Below, piece by piece: positions 29,094 to 39,103 of a DNA stretch of 64,000 nucleotides; positions within the stretch are counted from its first letter, which is position 1, and each line of letters opens with the position of its first letter. Source of the stretch: Rhizobium sp. BT03 (GTDB taxonomy: Bacteria > Pseudomonadota > Alphaproteobacteria > Rhizobiales > Rhizobiaceae); the NCBI RefSeq assembly GCF_030053155.1, contig NZ_CP125640.1:620001-684000 (forward strand), read 5' to 3'. The notes beneath the pieces are model-generated. The model had not been told where the DNA came from and ran no database searches. It saw only the letters and a list, made by a program, of their open reading frames with translations. The translations under genes and the position numbers were made by a program.

Positions 29094-30218
29094 TTACCCT
29101 CTGATCGCGCCAACGTCGTTCCAGGTCGTGAAAACCATCAATGTCAGTATCATGGCCAAGCCAATGCGAAATGCGATTTCCTGAGCCTTGGCGCCCAGCG
29201 GTTTTCCTCTGACCGCTTCCACCGCATAGAACATCAGGTGGCCGCCATCAAGTACCGGAACCGGCATCAGGTTAAGCAATCCTATCGAAACTGAAAGCAT
29301 GGCGGCAAGCTGCAACACTGCCCCTATACCAAGCGAAGCCATCTGGCCCGAGGCTTGCGCAACGCGGATCGGCCCGCCCAGTTGATCGGCCCGCATCGTA
29401 CCGCGGAAAATATTGCCGATATATTTGAAGGTTCCGGTGACGATATCCCGGGTCTCGATCACACTTTCGCGCAGCGCCTGGAGCGGCGTATAGGTCTGCA
29501 GGCGGAAATTGCCGACTTCCTTGCTGGTGACGATGCCGATCTGGCCGACTTCGATCTTGTTGCCGAACTGGTCGGTCCTGTCGACGCGTTGCGGCACCAT
29601 CGGCAAGTCGAGCTTCTGGCCGCCCCGCTCGATGGTGACGACGATCTGCTGGCTTGGGCGGATGCCGACATAACGGCGCACATCGTCGAAGGTCTCGACC
29701 TTGCCGCCGTCGATGGCGACCAGGAGATCGCCGGGAAGGATGCCCGCGGCAGCCGCCACACCATCCGGCGTGACCTCGGAAACGACGGGATCGGCAACCG
29801 AACGGCCGTAGACCGAGAACAGAATGGTGAAGATAGCGATCGCCAGCAGGAAATTGGCAATCGGGCCGGCGGCAACCGTCGCGGCGCGTTTCCACAGCTT
29901 TGCGCCGGCAAAGGAACGCGCCCTGTCCTCCTCGGACATGGCAGCGAGCTTGTCGCTGTCGGGCTTGCTGGACGCGTCTTCGTCGCCAAAGAACCGGACG
30001 TAGCCGCCAAGCGGGATTACCGCGATCTTCCAGCGCGTTCCATGGCGGTCGGTGAATCCGAATATCTCCGGACCGAAACCGACTGAAAAGGCAAGGATGC
30101 GGATGCCGCACCAGCGTCCGACGAGGTAGTGGCCCATCTCGTGCACGAAGACGAGCAGCGAGAGCACGAGGATGAAGGTGACGATATTCCCCATCAGGAA
30201 TGCGTATATATCGGCCAT
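29094..30218 (-). CDS. rseP: RseP/MmpA-type site-2 protease
   Basis: 374 residues, M50 intramembrane zinc metalloprotease. HExxH is at residues 26-30 (VHEMGHYLVGR) in the first membrane helix. A single PDZ region lies about 125-210 (EVTPDGVAAAAGILPGDLLVAIDG), and the third zinc ligand is in LMPVPVLDGGHL. ATG 30218 is preferred over the adjacent GTG. It cleaves membrane substrates in the envelope-stress cascade. One PDZ instead of two is common in alphaproteobacteria. Confidence 0.94.
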   Translation of the reverse strand: MADIYAFLMGNIVTFILVLSLLVFVHEMGHYLVGRWCGIRILAFSVGFGPEIFGFTDRHGTRWKIAVIPLGGYVRFFGDEDASSKPDSDKLAAMSEEDRARSFAGAKLWKRAATVAAGPIANFLLAIAIFTILFSVYGRSVADPVVSEVTPDGVAAAAGILPGDLLVAIDGGKVETFDDVRRYVGIRPSQQIVVTIERGGQKLDLPMVPQRVDRTDQFGNKIEVGQIGIVTSKEVGNFRLQTYTPLQALRESVIETRDIVTGTFKYIGNIFRGTMRADQLGGPIRVAQASGQMASLGIGAVLQLAAMLSVSIGLLNLMPVPVLDGGHLMFYAVEAVRGKPLGAKAQEIAFRIGLAMILTLMVFTTWNDVGAIRG

Positions 30219-30255
30219 CACTTCTATCAGTTCCTTCCGTCAGGCTGCCGCGTCA

Positions 30256-31086
30256 TCAAAGGCCGAACAAGGCCGCACCGAGCGACGTCATCGCAGTCCC
30301 CTTTATCAGGGAAAATAATCCAGCTAGCAAGAACGCCGAAAAACAGGCGAAAATCAGTCCGTCGACACGGTCCATCACGCCGCCATGGCCCGGAATGAGA
30401 CGGCTTGAATCCTTGACGCCGAATTTCCGCTTGATGAACGATTCAAACAGATCTCCCGACTGGCTGCAAACCGACAGAACAAGCGCTGCAAAGCCGGCGA
30501 TGAGTTCAGCGCCAGGAAGGAGAAAGTGGATGAGAACGACGCCGGCTGCGACTGCCGAAACGGCGCCGCCGATTGCGCCCGACCATGTCTTTCCAGGCGA
30601 GATCGAAGGGGCAAGCTTCGGTCCGCCAAGCGCCCTGCCGACGAAATAAGCAAGGATGTCGGTTGCCCAGACGACGGCAAAGACGAAGAGCATGGCGTAA
30701 AGACCGGGCCGGTCATCGCTTCTGATTGCGGCCAGAGCCAGGCCCGTGGCGCCGGCATAAAACAGGCCCACCGGCAACCAGCGGCTGGTGCCGTGCAGGA
30801 TGATCAGCGCTATGCCGACGGCGGTGACGCCGGCCAGCATGCCGGCGGCGAATTCGAAATTGCCGACAAGCACGAGGAAGGCAACCGCCGCCTGACCGAT
30901 CCAGCCGACCGCATTGGCGACCCAATCACGCGCGATGCCTGATATCGTCGACCATTCATAATAGACCAGCAGGCCGATCACGGCCGCCAGGACGCGGAAG
31001 GCAACCCCCCCATACCAGGTGGCGGCAAGAACGATGGCTGCAAGAATGAGTCCTGAAACGATGCGGAGCTTCAATTCCTGCTGCAT
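30256..31086 (-). CDS. cdsA: Phosphatidate cytidylyltransferase
   Basis: 276 residues with about eight membrane helices. It makes CDP-diacylglycerol, the precursor of all phospholipids. The CDP-alcohol signature is at the C-terminal part: SQSGDLFESFIKRKFGVKDS, then IPGHGGVMDRVDGL. ATG 31086 overlaps the uppS stop codon, fixing the start. Confidence 0.94.
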   Translation of the reverse strand: MQQELKLRIVSGLILAAIVLAATWYGGVAFRVLAAVIGLLVYYEWSTISGIARDWVANAVGWIGQAAVAFLVLVGNFEFAAGMLAGVTAVGIALIILHGTSRWLPVGLFYAGATGLALAAIRSDDRPGLYAMLFVFAVVWATDILAYFVGRALGGPKLAPSISPGKTWSGAIGGAVSAVAAGVVLIHFLLPGAELIAGFAALVLSVCSQSGDLFESFIKRKFGVKDSSRLIPGHGGVMDRVDGLIFACFSAFLLAGLFSLIKGTAMTSLGAALFGL

Positions 31087-31829
31087 CAGGTGCCAACCGC
31101 GGCTGCCTGCGACGACAGGCCGCCGAAGCGCCGGTCGCGGGAGGCGAACTTCTCGAGTGCCGAGCGGAAGATCTCGGGGCTGAAATCCGGCCAATATTCC
31201 GGAACGAAGATGAATTCCGAATAGGCGGCCTGCCACAGCAAGAAATTGGAAAGCCGCTCCTCGCCGCTGGTGCGGATGATGAGATCCGGATCGGGGATAC
31301 CCGCCGTGTCGAGACGGGCGTCGATCAGCGCGGGCGTGATGTCCTGCGCCCTCAGGCGACCGGCCTCGACGTCTCTCGCCAGGCTCACCACGGCCCGAGA
31401 GATCTCGTCGCGCGAACCGTAGTTGAAAGCGATGACCAGCGTCAGCGCCGTATTGTCCTTAGTGGTTTCCTCCGCCTCGAGCAGCAGGCCGAGGATATCG
31501 CTGCGCAGGCTGTGGCGATCGCCGATGACCCTGATCCGCACATTCTGGCGGTGAAGCTCGGCGAGGTCACGGCGGATGAAAGCCTTGAGCAGACCGAGCA
31601 GATCGGAGACTTCGGCCTCGGGCCGGCGCCAGTTCTCCGAGGAGAAGGCAAAGAGCGTCAGATATTTTATGCCGGCCGCGCCGGCGGCGCGCACTGTCTC
31701 GCGCACAGCCTCGACGCCCTTGCGATGACCCATCGTGCGCGGCAGGCCACGTTGCTTGGCCCAGCGGCCATTGCCATCCATGATGATGGCAACATGCTCT
31801 GGCACAGTCACAAATACAGATTCCGACAT
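31086..31829 (-). CDS. uppS: Undecaprenyl diphosphate synthase (isoprenyl transferase)
   Basis: 247 residues, cis-prenyltransferase. It builds the C55 carrier lipid for peptidoglycan and O-antigen. The N-terminal catalytic loop [20 protein letters not shown] holds the key Asp, and [13 protein letters not shown] and [19 protein letters not shown] follow. ATG 31829 gives the family-standard distance to the loop and has GGACGGGAA upstream. Confidence 0.95.
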   Translation of the reverse strand: MSESVFVTVPEHVAIIMDGNGRWAKQRGLPRTMGHRKGVEAVRETVRAAGAAGIKYLTLFAFSSENWRRPEAEVSDLLGLLKAFIRRDLAELHRQNVRIRVIGDRHSLRSDILGLLLEAEETTKDNTALTLVIAFNYGSRDEISRAVVSLARDVEAGRLRAQDITPALIDARLDTAGIPDPDLIIRTSGEERLSNFLLWQAAYSEFIFVPEYWPDFSPEIFRSALEKFASRDRRFGGLSSQAAAVGT

Positions 31830-31866
31830 TTCCCGTCCGGTCTTTCCAGGCAAAGGCACAGATCCA

Positions 31867-32427
31867 CTAGACCTGCATGATTTCCTTTTCCTTCTCGCCA
31901 AGCAAGCGGTCGATTTCGGAAATCGTCTCGTCCGTCATCTTCTGTACACGTTCCGACTGCGCCCTGCCCTCGTCCTGGCCGATTACGCCGTCCTTTTCGG
32001 CCTTCTTAAGGCCGTCCATGCCATCGCGGCGAACATGGCGAATCGCGACCTTGCTCTTTTCGGCATAGTCATGAGCCACCTTGACGAGCGATTTGCGACG
32101 CTCCTCGTTCAGCTCCGGCAGCGGGATGCGCAGGTTCTGGCCGTCGACGATCGGGTTGAGGCCGAGATTGGATTCGCGGATACCACGCTCGACGGCGCTG
32201 ACCATCGACTTGTCCCAGACGGAAACCGACAGCATGCGCGGCTCGGGCACGGTGATGTTGGCGACCTGGTTCAGCGGCATGCGCGAACCATAGGCCTCGA
32301 TCGTGACCGGATCGAGGATGTTGGCCGAAGCACGGCCGGTGCGCAGCGATGCGATGTCGCTTTTGAATGCGGAAACCGCGCCGTCCATGCGGCGCTTCAG
32401 TTCCTTGATATCGATACCTTCACTCAT
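31867..32427 (-). CDS. frr: Ribosome recycling factor
   Basis: 186 residues, full length, with the two-domain tRNA-mimic fold. Motifs are [13 protein letters not shown], the domain II region [13 protein letters not shown] and the C-terminal helix. It splits post-termination ribosomes with EF-G. It lies between pyrH and uppS, the conserved order. Confidence 0.96.
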   Translation of the reverse strand: MSEGIDIKELKRRMDGAVSAFKSDIASLRTGRASANILDPVTIEAYGSRMPLNQVANITVPEPRMLSVSVWDKSMVSAVERGIRESNLGLNPIVDGQNLRIPLPELNEERRKSLVKVAHDYAEKSKVAIRHVRRDGMDGLKKAEKDGVIGQDEGRAQSERVQKMTDETISEIDRLLGEKEKEIMQV

Positions 32428-32489
32428 GTCGGTGCTCCCGTATAAAACGCGTCACGATGGCTGCGCCTGATAAAGCGGCGCAGTCTCTA

Positions 32490-33212
32490 TCAGTTGTCGG
32501 AGACGATGGTCTTGAGGCCACCGCCCGTCAGGATTTCAGTAAACCCGCCTTTCTCGTGGATCGAGAAGACGATGATCGGAATGGAATTCTCTCTGGCGAG
32601 CGCCACGGCGGCAACGTCCATTACCGCAAGCCCCCTGTCCAGGACTTCCTGGTGCGTCAGGCGGTCGAGGCGGGTCGCATCGGGATATTTCTTCGGGTCG
32701 GCGGTGTAGATGCCGTCCACCTGCGTGCCCTTGAAGATCGCTTCAGCGCCCATTTCGGCGGCGCGGAGTGCCGCGGCCGAATCGGTGGTGAAGAAGGGGT
32801 TGCCGGTGCCGCCGGCAAAGATCACCACACGTCCCATCGACAGATGATAGAGGGTCGCGCGCTGCGAAAAGCTCTCGCAGATCTCGGGCATGGAGATGGC
32901 CGAAAGCACCACCGTATCGATGTTCAGCTTGCGCAGCGAGGTCGCCAGCGCCAGCGCGTTGATGATGGTGCCGAGCATACCCATGTGGTCGCCGGTGACC
33001 CGGTCGCCGCCCTTGGACGCCACCGCGACACCGCGGAAGATATTGCCGCCACCGACGACGACGCCGACTTCCACGCCCATATGCCTTGCCGCGGCGATAT
33101 CGGATGCAATGCGGTCCGCCACCGCAACATCGATCCCGAAACCCTGGCTACCCATGAGCGCTTCGCCGGAAGCCTTGAGTAGAACGCGTTTATAGACAGG
33201 CTCTAAAGACAT
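32490..33212 (-). CDS. pyrH: UMP kinase
   Basis: 240 residues, amino-acid-kinase fold. It phosphorylates UMP to UDP. Motifs are YKRVLLKASGEAL, GVVVGGGNIFRG and FAGGTGNPFFTTDSAAALRA. It lies between tsf and frr, as in most bacteria. Confidence 0.96.
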   Translation of the reverse strand: MSLEPVYKRVLLKASGEALMGSQGFGIDVAVADRIASDIAAARHMGVEVGVVVGGGNIFRGVAVASKGGDRVTGDHMGMLGTIINALALATSLRKLNIDTVVLSAISMPEICESFSQRATLYHLSMGRVVIFAGGTGNPFFTTDSAAALRAAEMGAEAIFKGTQVDGIYTADPKKYPDATRLDRLTHQEVLDRGLAVMDVAAVALARENSIPIIVFSIHEKGGFTEILTGGGLKTIVSDN

Positions 33213-33253
33213 CTTGGCTCCTCGTAAATTGCCGTGAATGCCCGATACACGAA

Positions 33254-33279
33254 GGGCACCGCGTTGTCACGCGATGCCC
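33254..33279 (-). terminator. Hairpin between tsf and pyrH
   Basis: A 10-bp stem with one mismatch: GGGCACCGCG with CGCGATGCCC around a 6-nt loop, 30 bp after the tsf stop. It lacks a long T-run, so it may only attenuate read-through to pyrH. Confidence 0.5.
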
Positions 33280-33308
33280 CTGTTGTTTTCCCAATTATGG
33301 CTGGAAGA

Positions 33309-34235
33309 TCAACCCTTGACGGCAGCCGCGACTTCAGCCGCGAAATCGGTCTCTTCCTTCTCGACGCCTTCGCCGAGCAGCAGGCGGGCCATGCCGGCGA
33401 CTTCGATCGGGGCGCCGACGGCCTTTTCAGCTTCCTTGACGGCGGCTGCGACGGTCAGATCCGGATTGATGACGAAAGCCTGCGAGAGAAGGGCGACCTC
33501 TTCGAAGAACTTGCGCATGCGGCCGTCGACCATCTTCTCGATGATGTTATCAGGCTTGCCGGAGGCGCGCGACTGCTCGATGAAGACGTTGCGCTCGCGC
33601 TCGGCGACGGCGGCATCGACTTCCTCGGGGCGGATCGCCAACGGTGCGGTCGCAGCGATATGCATGGCGACCTGGCGACCGATTGCGTTCAGGGCTTCCT
33701 TGTCGCCGGTCGACTTCAGGGCGACGAGAACGCCGAGCTTGCCGAGGCCGTCGGAAACGGCATTGTGGATATAGGTGGCGACGACGCCGTCCTCGACGGA
33801 GAGCGCGACCGAGCGGCGCAGGTTCATGTTCTCGCCGATCGTTGCGATCGCGTCCTTGATCGTGTCGGAAACGGACTTACCGGATGCCGGGTAGGACGCA
33901 GCCGCAACGGCGTCGACGGTGCCGTTTGTGGAGACGGCGACCTTGGCGATGCCGCGGACGAGATCCTGGAAGGCATCGTTACGGGCGACGAAGTCGGTTT
34001 CGGAATTGACTTCGACGACAACAGCCTTGGTGCCCTGGCTCGAAACGCCGATGAGGCCTTCGGCAGCGGTGCGGCCCGACTTCTTATCGGCCTTGGCTAT
34101 GCCCTTGGCGCGCAGCCAGTCGATCGCCGCTTCCATGTCGCCGCCGGTCTCAGCAAGAGCCTTCTTGCAGTCCATCATGCCTGCGCCGGTCTTTTCGCGC
34201 AGTTCCTTCACCATTGCAGCCGTAATCTCGGTCAT
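33309..34235 (-). CDS. tsf: Elongation factor Ts
   Basis: 308 residues. It is the guanine-nucleotide exchange factor for EF-Tu. The N-terminal module ([21 protein letters not shown]) and the core [12 protein letters not shown] are diagnostic. It is downstream of rpsB, as expected. Confidence 0.97.
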   Translation of the reverse strand: MTEITAAMVKELREKTGAGMMDCKKALAETGGDMEAAIDWLRAKGIAKADKKSGRTAAEGLIGVSSQGTKAVVVEVNSETDFVARNDAFQDLVRGIAKVAVSTNGTVDAVAAASYPASGKSVSDTIKDAIATIGENMNLRRSVALSVEDGVVATYIHNAVSDGLGKLGVLVALKSTGDKEALNAIGRQVAMHIAATAPLAIRPEEVDAAVAERERNVFIEQSRASGKPDNIIEKMVDGRMRKFFEEVALLSQAFVINPDLTVAAAVKEAEKAVGAPIEVAGMARLLLGEGVEKEETDFAAEVAAAVKG

Positions 34236-34392
34236 TAGCTTCCTCTTGTCGGTTCATACGGTGGGCCGCAAAGCGCGGCGCGGCACCGGATTGAGGCACG
34301 AAATGTACCTGTATGTATGACAGCGTGATGAAGACGCGTCATATCGAAACTTGATCTGGCAAAGAGCCTGATGCCCTCGCCCTGAAACAGGC

Positions 34393-34428
34393 AAGGCCGC
34401 CGAACTTCGATGAGTCGCAAGCGGCCTT
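34393..34428 (-). terminator. Hairpin between rpsB and tsf
   Basis: AAGGCCGC (34393-34400) pairs with GCGGCCTT (34421-34428) around a 20-nt loop, in the 240-bp gap between rpsB and tsf. The long loop suggests attenuation or processing rather than full termination. No other gene is seen in the gap. Confidence 0.4.
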
Positions 34429-34475
34429 TCCCAGTCATGCAAGCTTTGGCGGAGCTATCGTTCCGCCGGCTTTCA

Positions 34476-35243
34476 TCAGCCTTCGGCTGCTTCCTCGAGA
34501 GCCGGTTCGACCGGAACTTCGGAGGATGCGCCGAGATCGCGGCCGGAAGAGCTCTGCTGACGCGCAATGCCGTCGATGGCCGCACGGGAGATCAGCTCGC
34601 AGTACAGAGCGATGGCGCGCGATGCGTCGTCGTTGCCCGGGATCGGATAGTCGATCAGGTCAGGATCGCAGTTCGAGTCGATGATGGCGACAACCGGGAT
34701 GCCGAGGCGCTTGGCTTCGTCGATCGCGATCTTTTCCTTGTTGGTGTCGATGATGAACATCAGGTCCGGCGTGCCGCCCATATCGCGGATACCGCCGAGG
34801 GCCTTGTCGAGCTTTTCGCGCTCGCGCTCGAGGTTCAGACGTTCCTTCTTGGTGAAGCCCTGGGCTTCGCCGTTGAGGATCTCATCGAGCTTGCGCAGGC
34901 GCTGGATCGAGTTGGAGATCGTCTTCCAGTTCGTCATCATGCCGCCGAGCCAGCGCGAGTTGACGTAGTACTGGGCTGAACGCTTGGCGCTGTCGGCGAT
35001 GATCTCGGACGCCTGGCGCTTGGTACCGACGAAGAGAACGCGGCCGCCGCGGGCAACGGTGTCGCTGACGACCTGCAGGGCGCGTGACAGCATCGGAACG
35101 GTCTGGGCCAGGTCGATGATGTGGATGTTGTTACGATCGCCGAAGATGTACGGCTTCATCTTCGGGTTCCAGCGGTGCGTCTGGTGGCCGAAGTGGACGC
35201 CTGCTTCGAGAAGCTGGCGCATAGAGAAATCGGGCAATGCCAT
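34476..35243 (-). CDS. rpsB: 30S ribosomal protein S2
   Basis: 255 residues. It starts [25 protein letters not shown] and contains [19 protein letters not shown] and the signature [19 protein letters not shown]. The start at 35243 is set by the family N-terminus, which makes the open frame upstream non-coding. The 270-bp region between rpsB and eipB must carry its promoter and leader; no clear structure was resolved there. Confidence 0.97.
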
Positions 35244-35514
35244 GCCTTTGTATCCTTTTCCGGTTGAACCTCCGCAAGGCGAACAGCATCCTCTTCGAGA
35301 ATGCCACCGGGCGGAACGATCCGGATTTCTCCCGGACAATCCCATGCCTTACGTGTGGAATGCGGTGCCCATACATTCGATTTGGCGCAAAATCAAGGCT
35401 TGCGCTGAAAAATCCGGGAATTCGCCTGGCAGCCCATGAAATGGGATAATGAAGAGCTGGATGGCTGGCTGGCGAATGCCGCCTTCAGTCATCGAAGTGC
35501 GTGTCGCAGCTTCC

Positions 35515-36351
35515 CTATTTGCAGGCCTCGGCCTTGCGGTCGAGCAGTTCGAGCTTGGCGAGCTTTCCGGTCAGAACGAAATCGCCGTAATCCATCGTCA
35601 GGTCGCGGGTGATGCCGTTCTCGTAGAGCTTGAACGACATGCGGTAGACCGGCAAAGCGTCCGACTTCGCATTCTCGTTGAAATAGGCGATCGTCACCGG
35701 CCAGAAGGCCGTCTTGGAGAAAGCGCCGGCGTTGCCGGCATCGGCCTCCTCGGCAACCGGCGTCTCCTGCTTGCCGACGATCGTCGTCGTCACCAGCGAC
35801 TTGTCGCCGTCGTCGGAGCCGTCGAAGACGCGGGCCTCGAAGAAGCGCTTGCCGTCCTTGGCATGCTGGATCACGTCGAGCATATGTTCGGTCGGGAACC
35901 GGCTTTCGGCAAGCTGCAGTTCACGGCTCGACGGCTGCTTGAGAGCGACCTTGACGCCATCCGGCTGATCCTGAGCCGCACCGTTGACCTCCTTGTCGAG
36001 CTGTTCGTCGGTGAAGGATTTGGTGTCGAAGGTGAACTTGCCGTCCTTGAGATTCTCGAAGGTCTTCGTCTGCTGGTCACTGACGCGGACGCTGTCGCCG
36101 GTGTCGATCTGCGTCACGAAGCGGAAGTTGGTGGTGAAGCCCTGGCAATAGCTGCCGTCGAACTCATAGACCATGCGACCGTACATGCCGGAGATGCCGG
36201 AGCGGTCCGAAGCATCCTTCAGTTCCAGATCATAGACCGCGCGATGTGCGACGAGGCCGGTCGCGATCGCAGCGCTTACCGCGGGCGCAGCCGCCCATGC
36301 ATTGGCGGAAACGCTGGCGAGAAGCAGAGCGACAAGACCTGATCGGAACAT
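35515..36351 (-). CDS. EipB-type (DUF1849) envelope integrity protein
   Basis: 278 residues with a signal peptide (LVALLLASVSANAWA). The mature part is the DUF1849 beta-spiral fold described for Brucella EipB, a periplasmic protein needed for envelope integrity. The two cysteines that form the conserved disulfide are visible (GSYCQGF and the C-terminal EACK). Start codon and signal peptide are unambiguous. Its location next to the rpsB/lpx cluster fits an envelope role but does not prove it. Confidence 0.88.
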   Translation of the reverse strand: MFRSGLVALLLASVSANAWAAAPAVSAAIATGLVAHRAVYDLELKDASDRSGISGMYGRMVYEFDGSYCQGFTTNFRFVTQIDTGDSVRVSDQQTKTFENLKDGKFTFDTKSFTDEQLDKEVNGAAQDQPDGVKVALKQPSSRELQLAESRFPTEHMLDVIQHAKDGKRFFEARVFDGSDDGDKSLVTTTIVGKQETPVAEEADAGNAGAFSKTAFWPVTIAYFNENAKSDALPVYRMSFKLYENGITRDLTMDYGDFVLTGKLAKLELLDRKAEACK

Positions 36352-36487
36352 TCATTAACTCCTGTTGGACTCGGTCGCGATGTTATAAGAACGCTTTCGG
36401 CCAAATCGAGGCTCGAACCTGTCATATTAAAGATTCTAGTCTTGATGCATAATTTTTGAAGCATTGACAACAAAAGCGGAGACGAAA

Positions 36488-36958
36488 ATGTCCGATGAAA
36501 TTGCAAAGCGCCTGACTGAGATGGGGATAACCCTGCCCGAAGCCGCAGCCCCTGCTGCAAATTACGTTCCCTACGTCATCAGCGGCAATCTTCTCTACAT
36601 CTCCGGCCAGCTGCCGCTCGAAGGCGGCAAGATCGCCGTCTCCGGCCATCTCGGCCAGACCGTCGACGTTGCCGCGGGCCAGCGCGGCGCCGAACTCTGC
36701 GCCATCAACATTCTTGCGCAGGCGAAGGCGGCACTTGGCGGCGATCTCGGCCGTATCCGGCGCGTCATCAAGCTGAACGGCTTCGTCGCCTCGGCGCCCG
36801 ACTTCGTCGAGCAGCATCTCGTCATCAACGGCGCGTCGAACCTGATTGCCGGCGTGCTCGGCGAGGCCGGCAAACATGCGCGTGCCGCTGTCGGCATGGC
36901 CGCCCTGCCGCTGAACGCCGCCGTCGAGATCGATGCTATCATGGAAATCGCGGAATGA
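36488..36958 (+). CDS. RidA/YjgF-family protein
   Basis: 156 residues, of the longer RidA subgroup (PYVISGNLLYISGQLPLEGGK; GAELCAINILAQAKAAL; RRVIKLNGFVASAPDF; NAAVEIDAIMEIAE). Members deaminate reactive enamine/imine intermediates or have related roles. ATG 36488 is preferred over TTG 36464 because of the nearby GGAG. It overlaps the GDPD start by 4 bp. Confidence 0.87.
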   Translation: MSDEIAKRLTEMGITLPEAAAPAANYVPYVISGNLLYISGQLPLEGGKIAVSGHLGQTVDVAAGQRGAELCAINILAQAKAALGGDLGRIRRVIKLNGFVASAPDFVEQHLVINGASNLIAGVLGEAGKHARAAVGMAALPLNAAVEIDAIMEIAE

Positions 36959-37674
36959 CCAATGCGGCTTGGATCCGGGACGTGCCGGTCGCCCACCGCG
37001 GCTATCACGATCTCAACAAACTCGTCTGGGAAAATACGCTTTCGGCCTTCGCGCGCGCCGTCGAAGCGGGCTTTGCGATCGAATGCGATCTGCATTACGC
37101 CTCCGACGGCGTGCCGGTCGTCTTTCACGACGAGGACCTGCAGCGGCTCTGCAATCTCACCGGCGACGTCCGCGAGCGCACCTCCCGCGAACTCGGGCTG
37201 ATCGCCGTCGGCGGTACGGGAGACAAGGTGCCGACGCTCCGCCAGCTCCTCGATCTCGTGCAGGGCAAGGTGCCGCTGGTGCTGGAGCTCAAGGGCCGCG
37301 AGGCCGATGACGAGGGTTTCGCCGAAGCCGTGCTCGAGGTGCTTGAGGGATATGAGGGCAAGGTGGCGCTGATGAGCTTCGACCATTGGCTGCTGCGCGA
37401 TCTGAAGGCGCTTGGCGCACCCTACCCGCTCGGGCTGACCGCCAACGGCAACACGCCGGAGGAGTTCGCAACGCATGCCAAGGCGATGGAGATCGGTCTC
37501 GATTTCATCTCCTATTATTATGACGATCTGCCGAACGCCTTCATCTCAGGCGAACGCGAAAAGAGCATCCCCGTCATCACCTGGACGGTGCGCGACGAAG
37601 AGGCACGCCGGCGGACCTTCGCCAACGCGGACCAGATGACCTTCGAAGGCTTCGACCCGCGTGTGGCGGTTTGA
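36955..37674 (+). CDS. Glycerophosphodiester phosphodiesterase
   Basis: 239 residues, GDPD TIM barrel. It hydrolyses glycerophosphodiesters to glycerol 3-phosphate. Catalytic residues are visible: VAHRGYHDL, WENTLSAF, IECDLHYASDGVPVVFHDED, and later LVLELKG. No signal peptide, so a cytoplasmic UgpQ-like enzyme. It is translationally coupled to ridA. Confidence 0.91.
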   Translation: MTNAAWIRDVPVAHRGYHDLNKLVWENTLSAFARAVEAGFAIECDLHYASDGVPVVFHDEDLQRLCNLTGDVRERTSRELGLIAVGGTGDKVPTLRQLLDLVQGKVPLVLELKGREADDEGFAEAVLEVLEGYEGKVALMSFDHWLLRDLKALGAPYPLGLTANGNTPEEFATHAKAMEIGLDFISYYYDDLPNAFISGEREKSIPVITWTVRDEEARRRTFANADQMTFEGFDPRVAV

Positions 37675-37710
37675 CGCTCGCTTTTTGGCCAAGATCATGC
37701 GCAGATTGCC

Positions 37711-37812
37711 GCATAATTCCTTAAATCGGAATCGATTTAAGGATAAAATTATGCAGCAACTCAAAGCGTTACAGCGTCCTTTGCGCGTCTGAAAAGACGC
37801 GCGGCGCTGTAA
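37711..37812. repeat. Double palindromic rhizobial intergenic repeat
   Basis: Two nested palindromes. The first (37711-37754) has outer arms GCATAATT/AATTATGC and an inner perfect CCTTAAATCG-GAAT-CGATTTAAGG. The second (37769-37812) has outer TTACAGCG/CGCTGTAA and inner GCGCGTCT-GAAA-AGACGCGC. I recognise the motif as a dispersed rhizobial repeat. It lies between the GDPD and FemAB-like genes. Confidence 0.65.
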
Positions 37813-37855
37813 GGCAGAGCCGAAACCGGCCGCCCACAGGCTTCGCATTTGCCCC

Positions 37856-39046
37856 ATGACCGATGACCTCACCATTCGCGTAGAACGCTCCTTCACCGCG
37901 ATTTCCCCGGAAAGCTGGGCTAGGCTTGCCGGGACGTCGAAGAGCGGCACGACGCTTGCCTACAACCCCTTCGTCTCGCACGCCTTTTTGTCGTCGCTGG
38001 AGGAATCCGGTTCTGCCGATGCCGAGACCGGCTGGCTCGGCCATCATCTACTGCTCGAAACGGATCGCGGCGAGCTGATCGGCGCACTGCCCGGCTATCT
38101 CAAAAACCACAGCCGGGGCGAATATGTCTTCGATCATGGCTGGGCCGACGCCTTCGAGCGGGCCGGCGGGCGTTATTACCCCAAACTTCAGTGTTCCATT
38201 CCGTTCACCCCGGCGACAGGCCCGCGCCTTCTCGTTGCCGAGGGGCTGCAGCGGCTGCCTGTCCAAAGCGCGATTGCCGAAAGCCTGAAGGAGGTCGTGC
38301 GCCGGCTCGGCGTCTCCTCGGCTCATATCACCTTCGTGCCGGATGAGGAGATCGGCGTCTTCGAGATGGACGGCTATCTCCACCGAACCGACCAGCAGTT
38401 CCATTTCATCAATGACGGCTATGCCAATCACGACGAGTTTCTCGAAACGCTCGCCTCGCGCAAACGCAAGGCGTTGCGCAAGGAGCGCCGTGCCGCCCTC
38501 GAAAACGGCATCAGCATCGACTGGCTGACCGGCCGCGACCTGACGGAACGCATCTGGGATCAGTTCTTCAACTTCTATATGGATACCGGCGGCCGCAAAT
38601 GGGGCCGGCCCTACCTCACCCGCAAATTCTATTCGCTGATCGGCGAGCGCATGGCCGACGACATCCTGCTGGTCATGGCCAAACGCGACGGGCGCTATAT
38701 CGCCGGCGCGATCAACTTCATCGGCGGCGATACGCTTTATGGCCGTCACTGGGGCTGCATCGAGGATCATCCTTTCCTGCATTTCGAGGTCTGCTATCAC
38801 CAGGCGATCGACTTCGCCCTTTCGAAAGGGCTGAAACGGGTCGAGGCCGGCGCCCAGGGCGAACACAAGTTGGCGCGCGGTTACCTGCCGGTGACGACGC
38901 ATTCGGCCCATTATGTCGCCCATGCCGGCCTTCGCCGCGCGATCGGCGATTATCTCGCCCGCGAGCGCGCCGATGTCGAACAGATGAGCGAGCTGCTCGC
39001 CGAGCACAGCCCCTTCCGCAAGGGCGAGCGTCAGCAGGAGGATTGA
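37856..39046 (+). CDS. FemAB-like / COG3146 GNAT protein
   Basis: 396 residues, of the peptidogalycan-biosynthesis/DUF482 (GNAT) family. Typical segments are NPFVSHAFLSSLEESGSA at the N-terminus, GRHWGCIEDHPFLHFEVCYH and RVEAGAQGEHKLARGYLPV. Members are thought to attach or transfer aminoacyl groups, but substrates are not established. The gene is followed 57 bp later by hinT-like. Confidence 0.85.
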   Translation: MTDDLTIRVERSFTAISPESWARLAGTSKSGTTLAYNPFVSHAFLSSLEESGSADAETGWLGHHLLLETDRGELIGALPGYLKNHSRGEYVFDHGWADAFERAGGRYYPKLQCSIPFTPATGPRLLVAEGLQRLPVQSAIAESLKEVVRRLGVSSAHITFVPDEEIGVFEMDGYLHRTDQQFHFINDGYANHDEFLETLASRKRKALRKERRAALENGISIDWLTGRDLTERIWDQFFNFYMDTGGRKWGRPYLTRKFYSLIGERMADDILLVMAKRDGRYIAGAINFIGGDTLYGRHWGCIEDHPFLHFEVCYHQAIDFALSKGLKRVEAGAQGEHKLARGYLPVTTHSAHYVAHAGLRRAIGDYLARERADVEQMSELLAEHSPFRKGERQQED

Positions 39047-39103
39047 CGCCGCCCTGCCGGCCGCGTTACCCGATCAACGACTGCAGAAAGAGGAGATTTC
39101 GCG

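Noticed and set aside
33254..33279. Strong terminator between tsf and pyrH
   Set aside because: The stem has a mismatch and no T-run, and the gene order is conserved; I keep it only as a possible attenuator.
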